DNA of 64,000 nucleotides, taken from the NCBI RefSeq assembly GCF_000316115.1, contig NZ_JH993797.1, positions 1,288,486 to 1,352,485 of the forward strand. The letters are read 5' to 3'. Source of the stretch: Leptolyngbya sp. PCC 7375. Its GTDB lineage: Bacteria; Cyanobacteriota; Cyanobacteriia; Phormidesmidales; Phormidesmidaceae. Position 1 is the stretch's first letter. Every line of letters begins with the position of its first letter. Position numbers and translations under genes: made by a program. The notes beneath the pieces were generated by a model that worked only from the letters and a program-made list of their open reading frames with translations, did no database searches and was not told where the DNA came from. Below are positions 9,077 to 16,566 of this stretch, piece by piece.

Positions 9077-9175
9077 ATGGTTAAGCTTTGGCAACAGTGG
9101 CTAGTTCGCGGAGCGATCGCACTTACACCCACCAGCCTTCTGAATCATCCTATGGATCAACCCCAGGCTTGGTAA
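9077..9175 (+). pseudogene. Decayed duplicate of the 5' end of the YdcF-like gene
   Basis: The stretch from about 9024 to 9192 is a diverged direct repeat of about 10254-10422, offset by exactly 1,230 bp over the promoter-proximal part. It includes the start codon and the first codons MVKLWQQWLVRGAI, after which a small deletion and substitutions lead to a stop at 9173-9175. The intact copy is the gene at 10307-10897. The two copies flank the MNT/HEPN pair, so that pair sits inside a segmental duplication. Confidence 0.8.
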
Positions 9176-9244
9176 TTGCAGCCTGTCAATTCAGCCAGCC
9201 TGTTACTCGACAACAGTAGCACCCAAATTCTTTTGGAGAAACAC

Positions 9245-9676
9245 CTAATCACTATTTCCCAAATACCCTCTCACCTGTTCAACAAACTCAACAGCAGCCT
9301 CTAACGCTTGCGTTGCCAATTCCTCAGTCAAAACCACGGCAGCTTCATAATCGCCCAGCTGACGTAAACCATAGGTCCTTTTCAGATTTTGAGCCATACT
9401 GACAGGTAAATCACCTGACTGGACAAAACTTTGACTAAACTATCTTGAAAATGAAACACTTGTAGATCGAGTTTCGACTCCGCTCAACTCTCAAGGCTGG
9501 AAGTTTTTATGGATGCGGCTTCCTATATCCCTGGTGGTCAGTAAAGCTTGCGTAGCATAGTACATTGCATAGTATGCACGGGATATACAAGCACGGTAGT
9601 ATGTATTCTGTAACAGAAGCTGTGAAGCCACCAACTCTTCCTCAGCCAGCTCTAGAAACTGAGAAGCCTCACTCAT
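9245..9676 (-). pseudogene. HEPN-domain protein, interrupted
   Basis: Read on the minus strand from ATG 9676, the N-terminal part has ELAEEELVASQLLLQN and ACISRAYYAMYYATQALL, typical of HEPN-domain partners of MNT nucleotidyltransferases. It hits TGA at 9491-9493. The C-terminal part continues in the same frame after a second stop (TAG at about 9440) as FVQSGDLPVSMAQNLKRTYG, LRQLGDYE and a final helix, ending at TAG 9245-9247. About 50 bp between the parts are extra relative to the family and include GAGTTGAGCGGAGTCGAAAC, the core of a short dispersed repeat often seen in cyanobacteria. HEPN proteins are often ribonuclease toxins; this one is probably inactive. Its ATG overlaps the stop of the MNT gene. 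Confidence 0.8.
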
Positions 9677-10080
9677 ATAACAATGCCATCCTGACGAATA
9701 TTTCTCAATAATGGAGAATCACGATACAAGAAATCATAGATTGATATAGGAAATACCGAAATCAACTCACCATATTTTAGTAACAGCTCAATTTCAGCAT
9801 CACCCAGCCGCCAAATCTCATCACCCGTAGCAACATCAATACCCTTAAGAACGATCAAGACATCTACATCAGAATCTTGCGTTTCCTCATGACGGGCAAA
9901 AGAACCAAAAAGCACTAAATTTGCTAAGCGCTGTCCGTACAATTTTTTGAGCAATTGCTTGAACTCGCCCAAGAGTTGCTTGATTTTTGGATTAAGGAAA
10001 TCAACCTCCTCAATGGTAGGGAGGTCGTCTAACTTAAAACCTGGAGTCAAGCCCGTATGCTGATAATCTGGAGCAACCAT
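9673..10080 (-). CDS. MNT-type nucleotidyltransferase (partner of HEPN)
   Basis: The 135-residue protein carries LVLFGSFARHEETQDSDVDV, the GSX10DXD nucleotidyltransferase signature of minimal nucleotidyltransferases. In characterised MNT/HEPN pairs the MNT protein AMPylates and so neutralises the HEPN ribonuclease. Here the HEPN gene starts within the ATGA overlap at 9673-9676, so the pair is an operon with the antitoxin first. Because the HEPN gene is broken, this protein may have no remaining partner. The N-terminal extension (residues 1-50) is longer than in the smallest family members. Function is from family knowledge; antitoxin activity is inferred. Confidence 0.82.
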   Translation of the reverse strand: MVAPDYQHTGLTPGFKLDDLPTIEEVDFLNPKIKQLLGEFKQLLKKLYGQRLANLVLFGSFARHEETQDSDVDVLIVLKGIDVATGDEIWRLGDAEIELLLKYGELISVFPISIYDFLYRDSPLLRNIRQDGIVI

Positions 10081-10306
10081 AATTCCAGCCTAGTTACAGT
10101 TTAGATAGTAAAGGATAGAGACTGGAATTGAATTTTCGATGCCGAAATACGCACTCTCCATAGTCGCCAGCATACTAGATTACATCGTTACTTAGACCAG
10201 CAGCCCATACCCTGCATCTTACTTTTAGCAGTTGCCCAGGAGCCAATAACACACTGTCTGAGTTAAAGTACATTGGTGTACATTGACTGTTGCGGTATTC
10301 GGAGTC

Positions 10307-10897
10307 ATGGTTAAGCTTTGGCAACAGTGGCTAGTTCGCGGCGCGATCATCGCACTCATAACCACCAGCTTCCTAATCATCCTATCCATCAAAGCCAGGC
10401 TGATCGTTTCAGCCTATCAATCCCCTGACCCCGAAGCCATTTTAGTCCTCGGCGGCGGCAATACCCGAGAACTCGCCGCCGCCCAACTAGCCACCCAAAA
10501 CCCAAAACTAGCCGTGTGGGTCTCTAGCGGTTTAGACCCCACCCAAGCCAATAAAATTTTCTCAGCCCAGAACGTCACCCTAACGCGAGTCAACCTCGAC
10601 TATAGCGCCACCGATACCGTCACCAACTTCACCACACTGGTATCCAAACTCCAGGCCCACAACATCCGCCACATCTATTTAGTCACCTCAGACTTCCATA
10701 TGCCCCGATCCAAAGCCATCGCCTTTTGGGTCCTTGGCAGTCGCGGCATTGCCTACACCCCAATTATTGTTCCCTCCAACACACCGTCCGAGCCTCAGCA
10801 TAAAATTGTGAGAGACATCGCCCGCAGTTGGCTGTGGCTAGTCACTGGTCGCACTGGTTCTAGTCTGGACCCTGACCCGCCTGTTCGGTCTTCGTGA
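10307..10897 (+). CDS. YdcF/DUF218-family protein with N-terminal membrane anchor
   Basis: After an N-terminal hydrophobic anchor (GAIIALITTSFLIILSI) the 196-residue protein has the DUF218 pattern: PEAILVLGGGNTRELAAAQL, VWVSSGLDPTQ, and HIYLVTSDFHMPRSKAIAFW. Family members such as SanA, ElyC and YdcF are envelope-associated proteins linked to cell-wall and lipid-carrier metabolism, but their reactions are poorly known. I use ATG 10307; a TTG at 10283 is in frame. The region of the start is duplicated 1,230 bp upstream in degraded form. Confidence 0.8.
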   Translation: MVKLWQQWLVRGAIIALITTSFLIILSIKARLIVSAYQSPDPEAILVLGGGNTRELAAAQLATQNPKLAVWVSSGLDPTQANKIFSAQNVTLTRVNLDYSATDTVTNFTTLVSKLQAHNIRHIYLVTSDFHMPRSKAIAFWVLGSRGIAYTPIIVPSNTPSEPQHKIVRDIARSWLWLVTGRTGSSLDPDPPVRSS

Positions 10898-10960
10898 GAA
10901 GAGAGGTTGGTATAGAGATAAACTCTCAGGTTGGGACTGTGGATGGGTGGATAGGTGGAT

Positions 10961-11029
10961 GGGCGGCAACGGGTTGAGCGATTGGCTGAAATGTTGCGAT
11001 CGCAAGGAATTGATCCAGATATTGTGTGA
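10961..11029 (+). pseudogene. Remnant of a Uma2-family endonuclease C-terminus
   Basis: A frame ending in TGA at 11027-11029 reads RQRVERLAEMLRSQGIDPD, the charged C-terminal helix typical of Uma2-family (DUF820) proteins, which are very numerous in cyanobacteria. No nuclease core is present upstream, where the DNA is a short GGATGGGTGGATAGG repeat. I take it as debris. Confidence 0.55.
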
Positions 11030-11059
11030 TCTAGGATTTAGGAATATGTTTGCGGCTCC

Positions 11060-11395
11060 CTAACCCACTGCATAGTCCGTAAACTGTCGCATATAGGGCG
11101 TGTGAAAACCAATCACAATATCCTTCTTAGGTACCCCTAACTCAACTAGTTCCTGGGCCAGATCATCCTCAGTCCCATTCCACTGAATCCAAATCTTGCC
11201 ACCTTTAATATCCACATGTACAGAACAACTATGCACCCACCGTGTACCCTGCCAGCCTACATGCATAATCTGGTAGTGATTTCGCACAGTATCAAAAACA
11301 GCCTGAATTTCTGTGTCGCCAGAGGATGGTTGATATTCTGTATAGCGACTTAACAGTTGTTGAATGAACTGCTGATACTGCTCTAACTTTTCCAT
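11060..11395 (-). CDS. xisI: XisI family protein (fdxN-element excision controlling factor)
   Basis: The 111-residue sequence matches the XisI family: YQQFIQQLLSRYTEYQP at the start, HYQIMHVGWQGTRWVHSCSV in the middle, IWIQWNGTEDDLAQELVELG and GFHTPYMRQFTDYAV at the end. XisI was named for its role with XisF and XisH in excision of the fdxN element in heterocysts of Anabaena, yet homologues are abundant in genomes without that element, so the real role here is open. The gene overlaps xisH by 13 bp and follows it on the minus strand. Confidence 0.9.
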   Translation of the reverse strand: MEKLEQYQQFIQQLLSRYTEYQPSSGDTEIQAVFDTVRNHYQIMHVGWQGTRWVHSCSVHVDIKGGKIWIQWNGTEDDLAQELVELGVPKKDIVIGFHTPYMRQFTDYAVG

Positions 11396-11802
11396 AGAAC
11401 AATAGCCTCCTTCTGGGGATCATAAACCAACAGCTTTACCTGAAAATCTTCAACTTGCCCCTTAGGCATTGGCAGTTGAAAAAATGTTTCATAAGCATTG
11501 ACAGGAACGGCCAGGTATAACTCTCTTTCAGGAGAATCAAGTTTTAAGACAGCACGATAGTTTAGAAACTGCCCCAAAGCTGTATGAAACTCTGAAACGG
11601 CAGAAGCTCCTGACAAAAAGCTTTTAATTTCCACAGCAATCTGTTGCCCATTACGCTCAGCTGCAATCAACCGCTCAGCTGCCAGATCAATAGCGACGTT
11701 AATTCCACCAGATTCTATCCGTAGTGGGTCAGCCGTAATTTTCCAGCCATCTCTCTGTAGTGCTGACTTAACAACTGAGTGAAAAAGATCGCGCTTAGAC
11801 AT
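11383..11802 (-). CDS. xisH: XisH family protein
   Basis: The 139-residue protein starts MSKRDLFHSVVKSALQRDGW and contains RLIAAERNGQQIAVEIKSFL and FHTALGQFLNYRAVL, diagnostic for XisH. The D...E-X-K arrangement resembles the PD-(D/E)XK nuclease fold, to which the family has been related. It is the first gene of the xisH-xisI pair. No fdxN-element recombinase is visible nearby. As in many cyanobacteria, the pair is a stand-alone module of uncertain function, possibly toxin-antitoxin-like. Confidence 0.9.
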   Translation of the reverse strand: MSKRDLFHSVVKSALQRDGWKITADPLRIESGGINVAIDLAAERLIAAERNGQQIAVEIKSFLSGASAVSEFHTALGQFLNYRAVLKLDSPERELYLAVPVNAYETFFQLPMPKGQVEDFQVKLLVYDPQKEAIVLWKS

Positions 11803-12068
11803 GAATTAAATGGCAGTGCGATACAAACTATTTTAGCTTAATGAGACCAACCTCACTTGGGTCTGCTCTCAAGCGATAGGTCTGCCGTTAACCAAAAATG
11901 TAGGCCACAATTTAGGGTTGACTAACGGTATTGCAGTAGCCATGTCGCAAGGAAAACATAACCACCGAATACGGCATTAACGATTGTATGCCCATCAACT
12001 ACTATAGTTAAGCCATTATACCTATTGCTCGTCCTAGGTAGTTTTCGTATCTGCTATTAGCGTTTGCC

Positions 12069-13223
12069 ATGAGTTTATATAGCACCTTCACTTCAGAATC
12101 AGTTTCAGAAGGCCACCCCGATAAAATGGCCGACCAAATTTCCGATGCCGTTTTAGATGCCCTATTAAGAGATGACATCCACTCCCGTGTTGCCGTGGAA
12201 ACCATGGTAAAAACCGGTATGGCCATCATCGCAGGTGAAGTTCGCACCAGCACCTATGTTGATCTTGAAGATATCGTCCGTGATGTCATTATCGGCATCG
12301 GCTATAACAGTTCAGACCTGGGTTTTGATGGAGCTTCCTGCGCCGTTGTCAATGCTATCGGTAAACAATCTACTGATATTGCCATGGGCGTCGACGAAGG
12401 CGAAAACAAAGATCTTGGTGCAGGCGACCAAGGTCTAATGTTTGGCTACGCCACCAGCGAAACTGATGTGCTGATGCCCGCCCCTATTTACTACTCCCAC
12501 CGGTTAGTAGAACGCCAGGCTTATCTACGCAAAAATAAGGTGCTGCCCTGGCTTCGCCCTGATGCTAAGAGCCAGGTTACCCTGCGTTACGAAAACCGTA
12601 AGCCTGTCGCGGTTGATGCCGTAGTTCTTTCTACCCAGCATGATCCAGACATTTCCCTGGGCGATATCCGTGAAGCCGTCATGGAGGAAATCATCAAACC
12701 CGTGCTGCCCCATCAATGGTTACATGCTGAAACGCAGTACCACATTAACCCCACCGGACAATTCATCATTGGCGGCCCTGTCGGTGACTGTGGCCTCACC
12801 GGTCGTAAAATTATTGTCGACACCTACGGCGGCATGGCCCGTCATGGTGGAGGCGCATTCTCCGGTAAGGATCCCTCTAAGGTAGACCGCTCAGCGGCCT
12901 ATGCCGGTCGCTATGTGGCCAAAAATATTGTCGCAGCCGGTTTGGCAGAACTGTGCGAAATCCAGGTTTCCTATGCCATTGGTGTCGCTGAACCCACGTC
13001 TATTTCAGTCAATACCTTTGGCACTGGCAAGCTGGAGGATGACAAAATTGCCATGCTCATTCGCGAGCATTTTGACCTGCGCCCCCAGGGTCTGATCGAT
13101 ATGCTCGACCTCCGTCGACCGATCTATGGACCAACGGCTGCCTATGGCCACTTTGGCCGTGAGCTGCCTGACTTTACCTGGGAAAAAACCGATAAGGCTG
13201 AGCTATTAAAAGCGACGCTTTAA
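12069..13223 (+). CDS. metK: S-adenosylmethionine synthase, proteobacterial type
   Basis: The 384-residue enzyme makes S-adenosylmethionine from methionine and ATP. It has the signature [20 protein letters not shown], the [12 protein letters not shown] hexapeptide region and [20 protein letters not shown]. Length and wording of these blocks (YVKTG-like, [14 protein letters not shown]-type C-terminus ending [13 protein letters not shown]) match Escherichia coli-type MetK. The usual cyanobacterial enzyme, as I recall it, is longer (about 415-420 residues) and begins [20 protein letters not shown]. This suggests acquisition from a proteobacterium. Start ATG 12069 fits the family. It is followed by ahcY, the other half of a SAM cycle. 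No SAM riboswitch is recognisable upstream. Confidence 0.96.
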   Translation: MSLYSTFTSESVSEGHPDKMADQISDAVLDALLRDDIHSRVAVETMVKTGMAIIAGEVRTSTYVDLEDIVRDVIIGIGYNSSDLGFDGASCAVVNAIGKQSTDIAMGVDEGENKDLGAGDQGLMFGYATSETDVLMPAPIYYSHRLVERQAYLRKNKVLPWLRPDAKSQVTLRYENRKPVAVDAVVLSTQHDPDISLGDIREAVMEEIIKPVLPHQWLHAETQYHINPTGQFIIGGPVGDCGLTGRKIIVDTYGGMARHGGGAFSGKDPSKVDRSAAYAGRYVAKNIVAAGLAELCEIQVSYAIGVAEPTSISVNTFGTGKLEDDKIAMLIREHFDLRPQGLIDMLDLRRPIYGPTAAYGHFGRELPDFTWEKTDKAELLKATL

Positions 13224-13324
13224 GGGACGCTGCTTTGCCTGAAAGGAAAGCCTGCCATAGGCTGTTCTTTGCTTTAGAAGGCTAGCGTGTATACGTAAGT
13301 CGGAAATTTGCTTCATTTGTCGAA

Positions 13325-13414
13325 CCCTCATCCTAAATCCTTCTCCCTAGGGAGAAGGACTTTGAGGGAAAGCCCCCCTTCTCCCCTAGGGAGTAAGGGG
13401 TTGGGGGATGAGGG
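13325..13414. repeat. Palindromic dispersed repeat between metK and ahcY
   Basis: The element is nested and palindromic. It opens with CCCTCATCC and closes with GGATGAGGG, and contains a perfect 20-bp palindrome at 13339-13358 and a second arm CCCCTTCTCCCCTAGGGAG. It matches the style of short non-coding MITE-like repeats scattered in cyanobacterial genomes. On either strand it would fold into long hairpins and may act as a transcription barrier between metK and ahcY. Confidence 0.75.
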
Positions 13415-13670
13415 CCAATTCAAGGTCAGGTCTACCTGCTAAGGCATTATCTTTTAGATGTGCATACACCGTAGCCTTTACAAGGACAGATACTGCAAGG
13501 GGAGAAGTCCCAATCGCGAACCCTAAATTTCGCGTCCTTTTTATAGCCCCCTCCTAAAGGAGAACATCTGCTTTAAGCCAGCATTTGGAAAGTAGAATGC
13601 CTAGAACATCCTCTAACGGCATAATGAATAGGTTGGTCAGATAAACTTGTCACTCACCATAAGGAAGCTA

Positions 13671-15056
13671 ATGAGCGCACAAACACTTACAAGAGACTAC
13701 AAAGTAGCTGATATTAGTCTGGCCAGTTGGGGCCGCAAAGAAATTGCGATCGCAGAAGGCGAAATGCCAGCTCTGATGGCTATTCGCAAAAAATATAGCG
13801 ACAGCAAGCCCCTGTCAGGCGCTAAAATCATCGGCTGTATTCACATGACCATTCAAACAGCTGTGCTCATCGAGACCTTGATTGAATTGGGTGCTGAGGT
13901 GCGCTGGTCATCGTGCAATATTTTCTCTACCCAGGACCATGCCGCCGCTGCCATTGCTGAAGCGGGTGTTCCCGTCTTCGCGTGGAAAGGTGAAACTGAA
14001 GACGAATATATGTGGTGTATTGAGCAGACCTGCCGTACCCCTGAAGGTCAGCTGTGGAATGCCAACATGATCTTGGACGACGGCGGTGACCTGACCGGTT
14101 ACATCCACGAGACCTATCCTGAAATGCTCATCAACGTCCACGGTGTGACCGAGGAAACCACGACAGGTGTTCACCGTCTCTATGAAATGTTAGAGAAGGG
14201 CGAACTCAAGATTCCGGCTGTCAATGTCAATGACTCTGTCACTAAAGCTAAAAACGACAATAAGTATGGCTGTCGCCACAGTCTAAACGACGCGATTAAG
14301 CGCGGTACTGACCACTTGATGGCTGGTAAAAAGGCATTGGTGATTGGTTATGGCGATGTGGGTAAGGGGTCAGTCGCCTCTCTGCGTCAAGAAGGCATGA
14401 TTGTTAAGGTGGCGGAAGTTGACCCCATCTGCGCTATGCAGGCCTGCATGGATGGCTTTGAAGTTGTGTCACCCTACAATCACGGTGTCAACGATGGCAC
14501 GGGCGCTAACCTCAACAAAGATTTGCTAGCAGCCACTGATTTGTTGGTAACCGCAACGGGTAATGTCAATGTGTGTGACGCTAGCATGCTGGCAGCGTTA
14601 AAGCCCGGCGCAGTGGTTTGCAACATCGGTCACTTTGACAATGAGATTGACACTGCTTACATGCGTAAAACCTGGCAGTGGGAAGAAGTGAAGCCCCAGG
14701 TCCATAAGATTTATCGTAGCGATGATCCCCAAGACTTTTTGCTCTTGTTGGCAGAGGGTCGCTTGGTGAATCTGGGTAATGCCACTGGCCACCCCTCTCG
14801 CATTATGGATGGTTCCTTTGCTAACCAGGTGCTGGCTCAAATGTTCTTGTTTGAGCGCAAGTTTGCTGATCTGTCCGATGCAGATAAGGCCAATGCCATT
14901 ACGGTAGATGTCTTACCTAAGCACCTGGATGAAGAAGTTGCTCGCTACATGGTTGAAGGCTTTGGCGGTGTGATTACTCAGCTGACTAAAACCCAGGCTG
15001 ACTACATCAACGTCCCTGTAGGAGGTCCCTTCAAGACCGATAGCTATAAGTACTAA
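13671..15056 (+). CDS. ahcY: S-adenosylhomocysteine hydrolase, proteobacterial type
   Basis: The enzyme splits S-adenosylhomocysteine into adenosine and homocysteine, using bound NAD. The sequence shows [40 protein letters not shown], the NAD-binding [18 protein letters not shown] and the C-terminal [10 protein letters not shown]. It is 461 residues from ATG 13671, which has AAGGAAG upstream; a TTG at 13647 is in frame but has no ribosome site. The length and motifs are those of the long proteobacterial/eukaryotic form, with the insertion after [20 protein letters not shown]; the common cyanobacterial form, as I recall it, is shorter (about 425 residues) and reads CCHVTTETANLA in the first motif. 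With metK it forms a SAM-regeneration pair. A strong terminator follows. Confidence 0.96.
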   Translation: MSAQTLTRDYKVADISLASWGRKEIAIAEGEMPALMAIRKKYSDSKPLSGAKIIGCIHMTIQTAVLIETLIELGAEVRWSSCNIFSTQDHAAAAIAEAGVPVFAWKGETEDEYMWCIEQTCRTPEGQLWNANMILDDGGDLTGYIHETYPEMLINVHGVTEETTTGVHRLYEMLEKGELKIPAVNVNDSVTKAKNDNKYGCRHSLNDAIKRGTDHLMAGKKALVIGYGDVGKGSVASLRQEGMIVKVAEVDPICAMQACMDGFEVVSPYNHGVNDGTGANLNKDLLAATDLLVTATGNVNVCDASMLAALKPGAVVCNIGHFDNEIDTAYMRKTWQWEEVKPQVHKIYRSDDPQDFLLLLAEGRLVNLGNATGHPSRIMDGSFANQVLAQMFLFERKFADLSDADKANAITVDVLPKHLDEEVARYMVEGFGGVITQLTKTQADYINVPVGGPFKTDSYKY

Positions 15057-15084
15057 GGTTGAATACGGTCCAGGTTGTGAGATC

Positions 15085-15138
15085 TTGTCTATGTGACACC
15101 TTGTCTATGTGACACCTTGTCTATGTGACACCTTGTCT
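15085..15138. repeat. 16-bp tandem repeat, three copies plus a part
   Basis: TTGTCTATGTGACACC occurs three times without change (15085-15100, 15101-15116, 15117-15132) and is followed by TTGTCT. It lies between the ahcY stop and its terminator. Perfect identity suggests recent slippage expansion. Confidence 0.9.
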
Positions 15139-15159
15139 GGTTTAATCTGACCATGCTTC

Positions 15160-15201
15160 AAACCCAGGTAGCCTCTTGTATTAAAGGCTACCTGGGTTTT
15201 T
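15160..15201 (+). terminator. Rho-independent terminator of ahcY
   Basis: AAACCCAGGTAGCCT (15160-15174) and AGGCTACCTGGGTTT (15185-15199) form a perfect 15-bp stem with a 10-nt loop, ending in a short T run. It lies about 100 bp after the ahcY stop and also works in part on the other strand because of the A run. Confidence 0.9.
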
Positions 15202-15524
15202 AACTTTTTGTTGTTCGTGGTGATATCACAGCAACAGCAACGAGATTTATCACGTTATGGCGATGGGGAGACGTGAAGGGTGAAAGATGAGTGGGGTATA
15301 TTCAGCACGGGTGAAAAACACCCTATTCCAATCAATTTCTTTTCATTAGAATGCCAGTCCGGTGATAAAAATGTTCTGAAGTTTAGTCATAAGCGTGAAG
15401 GGTGAATAAAGTAACTGGGTGCCGTTTCCTTGGCGTTGATTAAAGTCATTTAAGCTGCTAAGGATACACTTAGAACGATAGACACTTTAGACACTTTTAT
15501 TCATTTTTCGCATACTTAACCATT
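15202..15524. other. Intergenic region before GDP-fucose synthase
   Basis: About 320 bp hold no gene I can support. The phrase GTGAAGGGTGAA occurs at about 15273 and again at about 15395. Just before the fcl start there is an AT-rich stretch (15481-15524) that could hold its promoter, but no clear -35/-10 pair is visible. Confidence 0.5.
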
Positions 15525-16475
15525 ATGGAAACTAACGCCAAGATTTACGTCGCTGGCCATAATGGCCTTGTGGGTAGTGCTATTGTCCGTGCTCTCAAAG
15601 ATCGGGGCTATACAAATTTATTGCTTAAAAGTAGTAAGGAGCTGGATCTTTGCCGACAGGCTGATGTTGAAGCTTTTTTTGAAGCGACTAAACCAGATTA
15701 TGTCTTTCTGGCGGCGGCAAAGGTCGGTGGTATCCATGCGAATAACACCTATCGTGCCTCGTTTCTCTACGACAACCTGATGATTGAGGCCAATGTTATC
15801 CATAGTGCCTATAAAACGGGTGTCAAGAAGCTATTATTCCTGGGGTCTTCCTGTATTTATCCCAAGCTAGCGCCCCAGCCCATGCGCGAAGAGTATCTGC
15901 TCACGGGTTTTCTGGAGCCCACCAATGAGCCCTATGCGATCGCAAAAATTGCTGGTCTCAAGCTGTGTGAAAACTACTGTCGTCAGTACGGCGTCAACTT
16001 TATCTCCGCCATGCCCACTAATCTGTATGGCATCAACGATAACTTTGACCTGGCCAACTCCCATGTCCTACCGGCCCTGATGCGCAAGTTCCATGAGGCA
16101 AAGCTCGCCAACCAACCCACGGCAGATGTGTGGGGCAGCGGTAACCCTCTGCGGGAATTTCTCTATGTGGATGATCTCGCCGATGGTCTGCTATTCATGA
16201 TGGACAATTATGAGGGCATTGAGTTTGTCAACATCGGTAGCAGCAAGGAAATTTCCATTAAAGAGCTGGCCCTAACCATCAAGGATGTAGTGGGCTACGA
16301 GGGCGAAATTGTCTTTGATAGCAGCAAACCCGATGGTACGCCCCGTAAGCTGATGGACCCATCAAAGCTTACTGACCTGGGCTGGCAGGCCCAAACCTCT
16401 CTACAGGAGGGCATTGCCCAAACCTACGATTGGTTCCAACTGCACTACGAGTCCCTACGGGGCGTGGGCGCATAG
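15525..16475 (+). CDS. fcl: GDP-L-fucose synthase
   Basis: The 316-residue protein is an extended short-chain dehydrogenase that converts GDP-4-keto-6-deoxymannose into GDP-L-fucose with NADPH. It has [20 protein letters not shown] (nucleotide-binding), [39 protein letters not shown], and the catalytic [20 protein letters not shown] with the YXXXK pair. Length is normal. The usual partner, GDP-mannose 4,6-dehydratase, is not next to it and must lie elsewhere. It could supply fucose to the glycan cluster at the left of the window; that link is inferred from proximity. Confidence 0.93.
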   Translation: METNAKIYVAGHNGLVGSAIVRALKDRGYTNLLLKSSKELDLCRQADVEAFFEATKPDYVFLAAAKVGGIHANNTYRASFLYDNLMIEANVIHSAYKTGVKKLLFLGSSCIYPKLAPQPMREEYLLTGFLEPTNEPYAIAKIAGLKLCENYCRQYGVNFISAMPTNLYGINDNFDLANSHVLPALMRKFHEAKLANQPTADVWGSGNPLREFLYVDDLADGLLFMMDNYEGIEFVNIGSSKEISIKELALTIKDVVGYEGEIVFDSSKPDGTPRKLMDPSKLTDLGWQAQTSLQEGIAQTYDWFQLHYESLRGVGA

Positions 16476-16566
16476 ATAGGCAAGGGCGCTACAGCTGCTA
16501 TGGTATCGACTTGTCAGACGCTGACAGATTGACTACCATCGTGGCTCAGCAACGCCACAAATCACT

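Noticed and set aside
13224..13670. Possible SAM or SAH riboswitch before ahcY
   Set aside because: The region holds a dispersed palindromic repeat. I could not find the conserved core of a SAH or SAM riboswitch.
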